From: Actinomycetota bacterium
GTDB taxonomy: Bacteria > Actinomycetota > Acidimicrobiia > Acidimicrobiales > Ilumatobacteraceae
NCBI GenBank assembly: GCA_026393535.1
Contig: JAPKZY010000030.1
Coordinates: 1 to 39,592, forward strand
DNA length: 39,592 nucleotides
Direction of reading: 5' to 3'
Part shown: positions 32,637 through 39,592 of the stretch, in pieces
Layout: every line of letters begins with the position of its first letter
Position numbering within the stretch: the first letter of the stretch is position 1
Notes under the pieces: model-generated
The model's database searches: none
Seen by the model: the letters and a program-made list of their open reading frames with translations, nothing else
Told to the model about the DNA's origin: nothing
Position numbers and translations under genes: made by a program

Positions 32637-33290
32637 TTACAGGATGCCGATTGAACAGCTAACACCGGTACCACCAATACCGCAGTAACCATTCGGGTTC
32701 TTCCCGAGATACTGCTGGTGATACGGCTCTGCAAAGTAATAGTGAGTCAACGGAGCAATCTCTGTTGTGATCTCACCAAAGCCCGCATCAGTTAACAGCT
32801 CTTGATAGGCATCACGTGATTCTTCAGCAGCAATGCGTTGTTCATCGTTCACGTAGTAAATGGCACTGCGATATTGCGTGCCCATGTCATTACCTTGGCG
32901 CATGCCTTGCGTTGGATTATGGTTTTCCCAGAACACACGCAGCATGTCCATCATTGACAAGTTCCATGAGTCGTACACAACAGTCAGTACTTCGGTGTGA
33001 CCAGTAAGACCTGAACACACTTCTTCATACGTTGGGTTCGGTGTGTAACCACCTGCGTATCCAACGCTTGTTGAATGCACGCCGGGCTGCTGCCAGAAAA
33101 TACGCTCAGCACCCCAGAAGCAACCCATGCCAAGAACAAGTGTCTGCATGTTTTCAGCCCATGGCCCAGTGAGCGACGTGCCCTTTTCGAAATGTGCCTC
33201 TGGCACTGGCATCGTTTGATCTGTGCGCCCTGGCAAGGCTTGTGCTGGTGTAATCATCCCTGGAGTCTTTCGTCCGAACATGCCCGTCAC
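32637..33290 (-). CDS. msrA: Peptide methionine sulfoxide reductase A
   Basis: A 217-aa enzyme that reduces methionine-S-sulfoxide in proteins using thioredoxin. The catalytic Cys is in [14 protein letters not shown] (about residue 57). [26 protein letters not shown] is the active-site surround, with [11 protein letters not shown] after it. The C-terminal resolving Cys lie in [18 protein letters not shown], and the 40-residue N-terminal extension is like that of E. coli MsrA. The GTG at 33290 overlaps the TGA of the upstream regulator gene (GTGA), and ATG 33281 is the alternative start. This couples msrA to the end of the Tad pilus operon. Confidence 0.93.
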   Translation of the reverse strand: MTGMFGRKTPGMITPAQALPGRTDQTMPVPEAHFEKGTSLTGPWAENMQTLVLGMGCFWGAERIFWQQPGVHSTSVGYAGGYTPNPTYEEVCSGLTGHTEVLTVVYDSWNLSMMDMLRVFWENHNPTQGMRQGNDMGTQYRSAIYYVNDEQRIAAEESRDAYQELLTDAGFGEITTEIAPLTHYYFAEPYHQQYLGKNPNGYCGIGGTGVSCSIGIL

Positions 33291-34543
33291 GCTACTGAAT
33301 GAAACCCCGAGTTATGACACTGCACCTTTGCCTGTTCCTGAAGGGCAAGCAGTTCCTCATGTCCTGGGAACACCCGAAGCCCAGCAGTGACAGCAACTTC
33401 AAATGCAGCCATATCCCCCGTGGCCAGAGCCCAGGATGCAACTTCCATTGCAGCTGTAACCGCCAAGATCACCAACCGTGTTGTTGTGCCGTCAAGATCT
33501 GCCCATGAATACGAAGTGCCAGCAAATGGCACATCACGAACATGAGAAAGAGCTCTAACAATCTCAGAATAATTCTCTGAATCCTTTCGAAAACTCTCCA
33601 AGGCGTTTGCCATCAAAACATCGTCCGTAACGACTCGCATACTTAGCGGTATCTCATCAGAATATGTCGTCGGTGCCCAGTCAGATCGTGAGGATCGTTG
33701 ATCTATTTCTGCAAGACCTCTCCTCATGTCAGACACAATCGTCGAAAAAGTTGAGTCAGCGATATCTAAATCCCACATTGCAGTGCGGGCAGCTGACCGT
33801 CGTGATCTATCTCGGTTTAGTGCAAGCCAGGTCAGTAGTTCTAATGCACGACGTTTCCGAAACAGTGCGATCTCTCCGGCCTCATTCTCGACTACTGGAT
33901 ATCCGAAAAGTTTGACAACTAATACCCATTCATCTACAGCCGTATCTTGAGTCACTTGTTCCGACAATTCTCGGTCTACTGCTCTCAAAATCTGAACTAC
34001 ATCTGAATTGCTCACCAGGTCAATCATCTCGGCACTATTTACTTTAAGATTTTGAGCGCACCGTTGAATCTGTTCCATTGTTTGAAGTTCGCACTCCGTC
34101 AAGCGGTCTGGTGAAGTCATTTGCTGAATCTGTTCTCTGCGTCGTCGTAAAATATGAGCTAGTGCTCCAGCTGCAACTATTGGCGATAAAACTCCTGTCG
34201 CGGGGACGCCTTCAGATTGACCTGCTACTACAGCTGACGAATGAGACGAGGATGGAGCAAACACCAATGACGCACCAATCCAAGTGATCGGCTTGTGAAA
34301 CATTCGCAGAAGATTTCGAAGTGCTGAGCGTGAGCGACCAACAATTAGTAGCTGAATAATTACAAGGGACGCTGCAAGTACAAGTACATGCAACAAGAGA
34401 AGAAGTTCGGACAGATTGATAGTTGCGTCGAGCAAGGTGCCGTTGATGCGGTCTTGACAGACCATAAAAATCATCTGATAGAGCGACCAGATTGGAATTG
34501 CAATAAGCCCACAAAAAGTTATGACATACCGGATGCGATTCAT
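33287..34543 (-). CDS. Membrane-anchored SARP-like (winged-helix/BTAD) regulator of the Tad operon
   Basis: A 418-aa protein not matching a named gene. The N-terminal third is membrane-embedded: hydrophobic segments at about 6-28 and 46-68 and two weaker ones at about 86-96 and 116-131. A basic RRRREQ stretch follows and a linker (about 140-210). From about 215 a winged-helix domain of SARP type begins ([36 protein letters not shown], then a recognition-helix-like [18 protein letters not shown]). An alpha-helical C-terminus (about 310-400) resembles the bacterial transcriptional activator domain. The predicted arrangement, DNA-binding domain in the cytoplasm tethered by membrane helices, recalls CadC/ToxR-type regulators. 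It overlaps the TadG-like gene (TAATG) and msrA (GTGA), so it is part of the pilus operon. Confidence 0.7.
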   Translation of the reverse strand: MNRIRYVITFCGLIAIPIWSLYQMIFMVCQDRINGTLLDATINLSELLLLLHVLVLAASLVIIQLLIVGRSRSALRNLLRMFHKPITWIGASLVFAPSSSHSSAVVAGQSEGVPATGVLSPIVAAGALAHILRRRREQIQQMTSPDRLTECELQTMEQIQRCAQNLKVNSAEMIDLVSNSDVVQILRAVDRELSEQVTQDTAVDEWVLVVKLFGYPVVENEAGEIALFRKRRALELLTWLALNRDRSRRSAARTAMWDLDIADSTFSTIVSDMRRGLAEIDQRSSRSDWAPTTYSDEIPLSMRVVTDDVLMANALESFRKDSENYSEIVRALSHVRDVPFAGTSYSWADLDGTTTRLVILAVTAAMEVASWALATGDMAAFEVAVTAGLRVFPGHEELLALQEQAKVQCHNSGFHSVA

Positions 34544-34932
34544 TAGCCATCCACCACATCCACAGTTCGAATCACCCGAATCGTGCGGTCTCCGATTCCG
34601 ATGATGCCAAGTATCCTCATTTGTACTTTTTGAGAAACTTCCACTGTTGCTCTCGCTCCCTGAACATCAAATTTTCCCGTAAGTCCGCGAGCCACCAAAT
34701 ATGCCCGCATCGCTGAGGTGGCTAAGTCTTCGTCAATGCGAGGATGCCCGCTACGAATACCAACGAGTTGTTGTCCCCCCAATCGTGCGGCATTTTGTGC
34801 TGTATCCGACATTTCCATGTACGTCGACACAACTCGTCCCCCGTCATAGGCCAAACCTGCCAACGACATAGTTGCCATTACGAGACATACCATCATGGCT
34901 GAAAGAGATCCTTGATTCTTTCTGTTCATCAT
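34543..34932 (-). CDS. TadG-like pseudopilin / pilus assembly protein
   Basis: A 129-aa protein with a short polar N-terminus (MMNRKNQG), then a hydrophobic segment SLSAMMVCLVMATMSLAGLAY (about 9-29). The QG-SLSAM junction resembles the G/x cleavage site of Tad pseudopilins. The rest is an extracytoplasmic domain with AYDGGRVVSTYMEMSDTAQNAAR, a motif of TadG/Flp-associated N-terminal segments (often A-D-Gx-x-x...A-A-x-AAR). The C-terminus (VDVVDG) has alternating hydrophobic residues. It overlaps its neighbours by 4 and 1 bases. Its role in Tad pilus assembly is inferred from sequence type and operon. Confidence 0.75.
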   Translation of the reverse strand: MMNRKNQGSLSAMMVCLVMATMSLAGLAYDGGRVVSTYMEMSDTAQNAARLGGQQLVGIRSGHPRIDEDLATSAMRAYLVARGLTGKFDVQGARATVEVSQKVQMRILGIIGIGDRTIRVIRTVDVVDG

Positions 34933-35333
34933 CGGCCTGAGAAATAATCCACTACTTCAGTGGATGTTGCTCGTACGGTTCGTTGAGGCAAGGACAAAAG
35001 CCCAAGTCCCGACGTAGAAACAACACACGTGATGGAAGTTGTCACTGTTTGGATGCGTCCGATGTGACCCCTTGTTACTAAAACGTTTGCCCGTTCACAT
35101 GTAGACGTACTTCCGACAAGGTCGTTATGAGCAGCCGCGACTCCGCGCGAGATCATTGAATTGGAATTCGATTGAGATGCGACTCGTGCACTCACATCAG
35201 CTGCCCGGTGTACTCGAAACGACGCATCAGTTAAACGCCCGACATGCACGATGAGGAGAAATAACATCATCAATGCAGGAACCAGAATGAGAGCTTCCAC
35301 AGTTAGCGAACCACGCGAAGTGTTCCCTTTCAT
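34929..35333 (-). CDS. TadE/TadF-like pseudopilin
   Basis: A 134-aa protein with a canonical TadE-type leader: RG/SLTVEALILVPALMMLFLLI, in which Glu lies at position +5 after the predicted G/S cleavage site. A single transmembrane segment (about 10-28) is followed by RLTDASFRVHRAADVSARVAS and a Cys-containing extracytoplasmic domain (two Cys, about 66 and 90). Minor pseudopilins TadE and TadF are processed by TadV and needed for Flp pilus assembly. ATGA overlaps on both sides show tight coupling. Confidence 0.82.
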   Translation of the reverse strand: MKGNTSRGSLTVEALILVPALMMLFLLIVHVGRLTDASFRVHRAADVSARVASQSNSNSMISRGVAAAHNDLVGSTSTCERANVLVTRGHIGRIQTVTTSITCVVSTSGLGLLSLPQRTVRATSTEVVDYFSGR

Positions 35334-35731
35334 CTGTTTTGCTCCATGAGGAACTGTTCGCGGCTAACAATTGCTGACCTTGTTACCGATGTTGGAAGAA
35401 ATGGAACTACTGACTGAACCGCCACTTTTACTGTGACGCGGACGGACTTGCTGCCAATTTCTAACGATGGTGCGGAGTACATATGAGAACCCAAGTCAGA
35501 GACCACTTGTTCCATTTCATTCAGCGCTCGCACAACGTCATTTCCTTCGCTATTGGAAAATGCAGCAATCTGAGCACCACGAATGGCTGAAGCATTCGCA
35601 ACATGGGCACCATGGGCTAGCGCGGTTGCGTGAACACCGAGAAAGAAGATCCCGAGAATCGCCGGGACGAGTAGCACCGCTTGGATGCTGGTCTCGCCCC
35701 GGTTACGCCTCGCCTCGGAGGGCAGCATCAT
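35330..35731 (-). CDS. TadE-like pseudopilin
   Basis: A 133-aa protein with leader NRG/ETSIQAVLLVPAILGIFFLGV (about 9-32). This is a TadE-type segment in which Gln, not Glu, occupies the +5 position after the predicted cleavage site and Glu is at +1. The following AHVANASAIRGAQIAAFSN is typical of TadE-family helices, and the C-terminal half is a beta-rich extracytoplasmic domain (VRVTVKVAVQSVVPFLP). It overlaps both neighbours by 4 bases within the Tad operon. Confidence 0.8.
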   Translation of the reverse strand: MMLPSEARRNRGETSIQAVLLVPAILGIFFLGVHATALAHGAHVANASAIRGAQIAAFSNSEGNDVVRALNEMEQVVSDLGSHMYSAPSLEIGSKSVRVTVKVAVQSVVPFLPTSVTRSAIVSREQFLMEQNR

Positions 35732-35922
35732 CCGAGGTTGAGCGAATTTGCCTTGTCGCGCACGCGCGAACTGATGATTCCGCCCACTGTGATGGCGAGG
35801 GCAATCAGTGCCGCTGCCATTACGACAGTTGTTGCACTCACTTCTCCTCGTTCAATGTCTCGCTCGTGAGAAGCATCAAACCGAATGCGGTAGTACTGAT
35901 ATAGCTGTCGTGAAATTGACAT
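35728..35922 (-). CDS. Flp-like major pilin candidate
   Basis: A 64-aa protein with a polar leader of about 26 residues and a C-terminal hydrophobic helix, the build of Flp pilins. The predicted cleavage is at ERG/EVSATTVVMAAALIALAITVGGII (about residues 25-50); the usual Flp E-Y after the cleavage site is replaced by T-T. It has the strongest ribosome site of the operon (AAGGAGAG, 5 bases before the ATG), preceded by the only real gap in the operon (36 bases). Both fit a protein needed in excess. Alternative reading: another minor pseudopilin, with the true pilin elsewhere. Confidence 0.7.
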   Translation of the reverse strand: MSISRQLYQYYRIRFDASHERDIERGEVSATTVVMAAALIALAITVGGIISSRVRDKANSLNLG

Positions 35923-35927
35923 ATTTT

Positions 35928-35935
35928 CTCTCCTT
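35928..35935 (-). promoter_or_regulatory. Strong ribosome binding site of the Flp-like pilin gene
   Basis: AAGGAGAG on the minus strand, 5 bases before the ATG at 35922. It is the only long Shine-Dalgarno within the Tad operon, whose other genes rely on overlaps. Confidence 0.65.
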
Positions 35936-35958
35936 GTTTTTGAGATCTAAAAAGTGCG

Positions 35959-36648
35959 CTACAGCGCACCCACGGTTCCGACAAAGGCCGGATATCCGAC
36001 GAGCAATATGAAGCCGAGAAACAGAAGCACTATTGGCAGACCCATATGTTCAGTGCGTTGCTCAGCTTCATGTTCAATACGTGCCAGGTTTCTGCTGCGC
36101 AATGCTGTGGCCTTTGCGGCTAAAGACTGGCGAATACGCGCGCCATGTTCTCCGGCCAATTGCACGCTGTGAGCAACGTCCTCGAGAGATTCAACACCAG
36201 TCCGTTCGCCAAGTTCTCTCAGAGAGTCCCAGTAGGACCCACGAGAACTCTGGGCACGCACAAGTGCGAGACGTATCTGTTCAAAGCTAAATCCATCACC
36301 AGCACCTGCTGCTGCGAGCATTGCAGTTTCGACTCCGGCACCTCCGGCCAACAGAACATTCACAAGATCCAAATAGACAGCGACTGCAAGGTCCATGTCA
36401 GACCGGCGAATTCGGCTCGCAGTGGCGACTTGTTTCACCGGCAGGTGCCACGAAAGAAATGGAACTGCAATGCATAAAAACAGAACGACAATGAGTGGTG
36501 GTTCATTCCAAAGAAAAATCCACAGGATGGTTGACAATAGGCCGCACACCGTTGCAAATATGGTCCGCTGGATCGACCGGCGAATGAAATCAACCTCGGT
36601 GATTCCCAGCAGTTCCAAATCAGCAACGTCTGGCAGCAGGCCCTTCAT
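35959..36648 (-). CDS. tadC: Tad pilus membrane protein TadC-like
   Basis: A 229-aa type II secretion F-domain protein of the inner-membrane platform of Tad pili. An early helix pair (about 32-70) is followed by the cytoplasmic F domain (DLAVAVYLDLVNVLLAGGAGVETAMLAAA, then ELGERTGVESLEDVAHSVQLAGEHGARI). The final helix is VLLFLGFILLVGYPAFV. The start at 36648 overlaps the tadB stop (ATGA). The frame extends to 36753, but that would run into tadB. TadB and TadC form the platform on which the ATPase acts. Confidence 0.85.
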   Translation of the reverse strand: MKGLLPDVADLELLGITEVDFIRRSIQRTIFATVCGLLSTILWIFLWNEPPLIVVLFLCIAVPFLSWHLPVKQVATASRIRRSDMDLAVAVYLDLVNVLLAGGAGVETAMLAAAGAGDGFSFEQIRLALVRAQSSRGSYWDSLRELGERTGVESLEDVAHSVQLAGEHGARIRQSLAAKATALRSRNLARIEHEAEQRTEHMGLPIVLLFLGFILLVGYPAFVGTVGAL

Positions 36649-37361
36649 GATGTGACCGCCACATTGCGGCCCGACAAGAACCGCGCTGGCGTTCGAATTT
36701 GAGCGATTCGTTGCAACCACCAAATAGCGAAACCAAACGACAATGAAATACATGTCGCGACACCAATGCCCTCTGCTGAAGCAAAAGGTGCCAAGTACGG
36801 ACGATTAAACAAAACGAGGCCTGCGATGAAAGTTCCAACTGTTCCCGTGATGATTCGCACTGCAGAACGTGACCGAGCACGTGAGACCCATATACGTAAA
36901 TACAGGTGACATTCTGCTCGCGCGCAGTCGCTTAAGTGTCCAAGCAATTGACCCAGGTCCCTTGTCTGATGCTGCGCAGTCGTAATGAGTGCTGCCACCA
37001 CAAAGTCACAGGTGGGATGCGCCACATCATCTGCAAAACGTCGCAAGCCGTCTTCCAATGATCCATACCGAAGAGATGCAACAAGTCGACGGACGGGAGC
37101 AGAGATAGCACGAGGAGAATGAAGTTCTGTTGCAATAATGGCCTGCTCAAGACCTGATGATGCGGAAATTGTGTCTCGCAAGTTCTCGGTCCATGTTGCT
37201 ACAGCTTCCACTAACGCCCGCTGATCATCTGCTTGGCGCCTTCGAACAGAATGGTCACGCAAGACAACACCCACCGCTGTCACGCCTCCAGATCCACGTA
37301 CGGCTGTGAGTGCGCCTCCAGCAATAACCAAACCAATAATGATCCAAAGAATTAGCTCCAT
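36645..37361 (-). CDS. tadB: Tad pilus membrane protein TadB-like
   Basis: A 238-aa F-domain protein with an N-terminal helix (about 2-20), a cytoplasmic region RALVEAVATWTENLRDTISASSGLEQAI (the G-L-E-x-A-I motif of T2SF domains), FADDVAHPTCDFVVAALIT, and two C-terminal helices (about 171-188 and 199-217). It is shorter than many TadB proteins (often near 300 aa), as is common in actinobacteria. It lies between the ATPase gene (10-base overlap) and tadC (4-base overlap). Confidence 0.85.
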   Translation of the reverse strand: MELILWIIIGLVIAGGALTAVRGSGGVTAVGVVLRDHSVRRRQADDQRALVEAVATWTENLRDTISASSGLEQAIIATELHSPRAISAPVRRLVASLRYGSLEDGLRRFADDVAHPTCDFVVAALITTAQHQTRDLGQLLGHLSDCARAECHLYLRIWVSRARSRSAVRIITGTVGTFIAGLVLFNRPYLAPFASAEGIGVATCISLSFGFAIWWLQRIAQIRTPARFLSGRNVAVTS

Positions 37362-38641
37362 GACAATTCCCTTGCCCGAGGAAAGCCGTGCCTTTCCAAT
37401 TGTGTAGCAGTTGGTCCACGCAATGCCACAAATTGTGGCGTACTGCTATTAATTGAATAGATCTCGTTTGAGACAATTGCAGTTCCATCAGCGTCAACTA
37501 CTTCATGTATCGAAGTTATTCGCCGAACATTGTCTCTGACTTCGACATGAACCACAAAATGAATTGCACTCGCTATGAGAAGGTTGACCGTCTCAGTTGG
37601 TACTCCGGTCGAAGCCATAGATACGTATGCCAATAGTTTCGGAAACACTGATCGAGCACTGTCGGCGTGCAAAGTGCACATTGACCCGTTGTTCCCCTGG
37701 CTCATCGCAAGCAACATAGGAAATGCTTCCCCACCTCGTACTTCTCCCACGATCACGCGATCTGGATCCATTCGTAAAGCCATCCGAGTTAAATCAGCCA
37801 TAGTGATTTCACCTTGACCTTCAATATTTGCTGTACGAGCCTGTAAAGCATCATGGTCGGGGTGAGCACTTTGAAAATGCTCAATGCCCAATTCATAAGC
37901 ATCTTCTATGGTGACGATCCGTTCCAGTGGCCCGATTTCATTGATAAGCGCACGAAGCAAAGTGGTCTTGCCTGACCCAGTTCCACCAGCAACAATTATG
38001 TTTTTTCGACTGCGAACAGCTGCAGCAAGGAAACTTCCAACTTCTGGTTCCATCATTTGCCTTTCGACAAGTTGAGGGATTGCTGAAAATTCAAAACGAT
38101 GTCGCCTAATGACAAGTGTTGGATGAGCCGATATTTCCATAGCTGCGAATAGTCGCGAGCCATCAGGCAACTGCAAATTGAGTTCAGGATGTGCAGGATC
38201 AAAACGTTGTTCTCTATGTCCCATTCGTGAAGCTATGCGACGAATGAGATCAATCAATTCAGCATCAGTTTGAACTATCGGCGGATGTTCACGTCGTTCA
38301 CCATTGCGAGTTTTTACCCACACTGGAAAGTTGCCACGAATGTGAATATCGGAAATATCATCATCCTCGAGAAGTGGTTCCAGTCGACCAAGTCCCAAGA
38401 CTTGAGCAATTGCTTCGTCGATAACTCGACGATCGTCAGGGTCCGGTATTGCATCAAATCCCCAAGCATCTAGAGGTCTGGCTCGGGCTAGAACGCCTGC
38501 GGCAGTTAACCGCGCCATGTGTCGTTCCTCGTCTATTGATGGAGGCAACTGATCCTCGTTGTGACGACGCACTCGATCATCTGCCAACGCAGTTGCAATT
38601 GCGCGCGTAACTTCTGGAATTGTTGGAGAAGGGCCACTCAT
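37352..38641 (-). CDS. Tad pilus assembly ATPase (TadA/CpaF)
   Basis: A 429-aa hexameric ATPase of the type II/IV secretion superfamily that powers Flp pilus assembly. The N-terminal domain includes LGLGRLEPLLEDDDISDIHIRG (about 82-103). The core has IIVAGGTGSGKTTLLRALIN (Walker A, about 214-233), IVTIEDAYELGI (Asp box), MALRMDPDRVIVGEVRGGEAF (Walker B region) and GNNGSMCTLHADSA (His box). Its ATG overlaps the stop of the CpaB-like gene (TAATG). It is named TadA in pilus literature, not to be confused with the tRNA deaminase at 9446. No TadZ/CpaE localisation ATPase is present in the operon. Confidence 0.92.
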   Translation of the reverse strand: MSGPSPTIPEVTRAIATALADDRVRRHNEDQLPPSIDEERHMARLTAAGVLARARPLDAWGFDAIPDPDDRRVIDEAIAQVLGLGRLEPLLEDDDISDIHIRGNFPVWVKTRNGERREHPPIVQTDAELIDLIRRIASRMGHREQRFDPAHPELNLQLPDGSRLFAAMEISAHPTLVIRRHRFEFSAIPQLVERQMMEPEVGSFLAAAVRSRKNIIVAGGTGSGKTTLLRALINEIGPLERIVTIEDAYELGIEHFQSAHPDHDALQARTANIEGQGEITMADLTRMALRMDPDRVIVGEVRGGEAFPMLLAMSQGNNGSMCTLHADSARSVFPKLLAYVSMASTGVPTETVNLLIASAIHFVVHVEVRDNVRRITSIHEVVDADGTAIVSNEIYSINSSTPQFVALRGPTATQLERHGFPRARELSWS

Positions 38642-39174
38642 TAGCTATTTCCCTTCACGATTGAAAGGTGGAGTGGTCCGGAAGCGGCAATGGCAGTAGC
38701 AAGACTTTCTGGGGCACGGACTGTCACAACAAACTGTGTTCCCATATCAGCGGGCGGCGTCACCGACTGCACAACTATTGTCTCCTTCAGACTGCGAACA
38801 CTTCCGCTGCCATCGTTGCTAGGAGTAACCACCACACGAACCGTGTCGCCGGCAACTAATGACGGCGGAAAGTTTCCAGGTTCGATTGCAATTGCAACAA
38901 AGGCTTCCCCCGCCATCAGCCGAGAATCTTGCACGTCAGCTTTGGGAGAACTTGTCACAGGTTCGCCTCCGTTTGCTGGAGATGAACTTCCACCACTGAG
39001 AAACAAAGCCATTGTTATTCCAGCCAGAACAACAACTATGCCAATAAGTACTTCCAGCCGCATGCGTTTCGGCGTACTTTTTTTTGGAGAAGTTGTACCT
39101 GGTTGCGTCGTTCGGAGTACTGACAACCGCTCGGCAATGCCTGGGGCTCCAAAATTGCTGGATGCTTCTGACAT
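38641..39174 (-). CDS. CpaB/RcpC-like protein, first gene of the Tad operon
   Basis: A 177-aa protein with a basic cytoplasmic N-terminus (about 1-38) and one membrane helix (LEVLIGIVVVLAGITMALFL, about 40-60). A Ser/Pro/Gly linker leads to an extracytoplasmic domain with FPPSLVAGDTVRVVVTP (about 101-117), like the SAF/CpaB beta-clip motif, and a final beta region. CpaB/RcpC proteins stabilise the pilus channel. The organism is probably monoderm, so the role would be at the membrane-wall interface. GAGGGAG precedes the ATG. The 177-base interval upstream should hold the operon promoter; TTTATATC lies at about 39195 on the minus strand but no paired -35 is evident. Confidence 0.75.
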   Translation of the reverse strand: MSEASSNFGAPGIAERLSVLRTTQPGTTSPKKSTPKRMRLEVLIGIVVVLAGITMALFLSGGSSSPANGGEPVTSSPKADVQDSRLMAGEAFVAIAIEPGNFPPSLVAGDTVRVVVTPSNDGSGSVRSLKETIVVQSVTPPADMGTQFVVTVRAPESLATAIAASGPLHLSIVKGNS

Positions 39175-39320
39175 CTATTTCTCCCTCAAGATATAAACGA
39201 CAACTGCCGTCGCGAGTGATGTGTGGACGGACAACATACGAAAGGAAAGAAAGATTTACCAGTCAGCTTTCAATGAGCTTGCCGTGACCCCGTCGCAGTG
39301 AGGAATTTGGGTTGTTCACA

Positions 39321-39336
39321 CTGGATCCCAATCCAG
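39321..39336. terminator. Hairpin after the photolyase gene (possible weak terminator)
   Basis: CTGGAT-CCCA-ATCCAG is a perfect 6-bp hairpin, 16 bases beyond the stop of the minus-strand photolyase gene and before the Tad operon. There is no T tract on either side, so termination is only a possibility. Confidence 0.3.
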
Positions 39337-39351
39337 CGTTGCGTTAGCGGT

Positions 39352-39592
39352 TTAGAGCTCGCCGCGGTCTAAGCGGGAAAAGATAGATACTGCAGTCGTT
39401 TGCAGGTCGTCTCGGTCGGCAAGTTGTTGAGCGGCACGGACTTGACGCGCAACGCGTGGGTTTCGAACGAAGCGGTCTTCATGGCGAAGGAAAAAGTCCC
39501 AGTACAGAACAGTGAATGGGCAGGCATCTTCGCCAACACGTTTCTTGCGATCATATGCACAACCTTTGCAATGGTCGCTCATGCGATCTACA
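39352..39592 (-). CDS. Iron-sulfur photolyase/cryptochrome (FeS-BCP, PhrB-like), 3' part only
   Basis: The last roughly 80 codons of a gene that enters from the right edge. The frame is open past an internal Met (VDRMSDHCKGCAYD...) to the end of the window. The sequence C-KGCAYD, then GEDACPFTVLYWDFFLRHEDRF, and the final LDRGEL match the C-terminus of prokaryotic (6-4) photolyase-type proteins. There, the CxxC pair and the Cys before PF are ligands of a [4Fe-4S] cluster. These flavoproteins repair UV photoproducts or act as cryptochromes. The 3' end lies 177 bases from the Tad operon start, on the same strand. Confidence 0.88.
   Translation of the reverse strand, partial: VDRMSDHCKGCAYDRKKRVGEDACPFTVLYWDFFLRHEDRFVRNPRVARQVRAAQQLADRDDLQTTAVSIFSRLDRGEL

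Noticed and set aside
1-39592. CRISPR arrays, insertion sequences, integrases, prophage or toxin-antitoxin genes
   Set aside because: No short regularly spaced repeats, transposase motifs or terminal inverted repeats were seen. The only sizeable repeat is the Fn3 duplication.

Overview
This is a chromosomal segment of an actinobacterium, most likely of the Acidimicrobiia (a freshwater or marine Ilumatobacter-like lineage). That placement is inferred from several features. Base composition is fairly balanced rather than GC-extreme. Secreted proteins carry long Thr/Pro/Val linkers (TTTTTVP type). An acyl-CoA carboxylase beta subunit is followed by an epsilon-like small subunit, a crotonyl-CoA carboxylase/reductase is present, and a compact actinobacterial Tad pilus operon with a SARP-like regulator lies at the right end. 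I see no insertion sequence, prophage, CRISPR array or plasmid function. Genes are densely packed, many with ATGA or TAATG overlaps, and no stretch over 300 bases lacks a gene.

Layout. 0-6.3 kb: a left-edge ORF fragment and a membrane-anchored LysM protein (minus strand), a translationally coupled pair of alpha/beta hydrolases (plus), then a minus-strand run of ABC exporter, xseA, a remnant of xseB and a polyprenyl diphosphate synthase. Here the 3' end of xseA is joined out of frame to the 3' end of xseB. 6.3-10.2 kb: a secreted TAP-type hydrolase with a clear terminator, two tRNA-Ser genes, a DHA2 exporter, tadA (tRNA adenosine deaminase) and the SRP RNA. 10.2-15.2 kb: a secreted protein with two fibronectin III repeats, a 5'-3' exonuclease, a pirin, an SDR and a stand-alone prepilin peptidase. 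15.2-18.3 kb: a CoA-metabolism block (epimerase, crotonyl-CoA carboxylase/reductase, and a divergent acetyl-CoA acetyltransferase) that fits the ethylmalonyl-CoA pathway. 18.3-21.9 kb: a CLC transporter, recR and dnaX. 22-28.3 kb: a CopC-CopD fusion, then an acyl-CoA carboxylase beta / RDD / epsilon / phosphoesterase / CoA-transferase chain. 28.3-32.6 kb: a second DHA2 exporter and a minus-strand set of hydrolase, aldo/keto reductase and phytanoyl-CoA dioxygenase-like genes. 32.6-39.2 kb: a Tad (Flp) pilus operon on the minus strand, running CpaB-like, TadA ATPase, TadB, TadC, Flp-like pilin, three TadE/F/G-like pseudopilins and a membrane-anchored winged-helix regulator, with msrA coupled at the end. 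The right edge holds the 3' end of an iron-sulfur photolyase gene.

Two themes tie the window together. The first is an ancient housekeeping neighbourhood, tRNA-Ser / tadA / SRP RNA / dnaX / recR, which is contiguous or nearly so in Bacillus; here it survives in broken form, split by about 10 kb. The second is pilus biogenesis: a maturation peptidase gene at 14.6 kb stands apart from the structural operon at 33-39 kb, and the operon ends in a predicted membrane-bound transcription factor that could report on pilus or envelope state. The most unusual observations are the out-of-frame xseA/xseB joint, the alpha/beta hydrolase homologue lacking its nucleophile, the tRNA-Ser with U73, the tRNA/tadA one-base overlap, and the regulator plus msrA coupled to the Tad operon.
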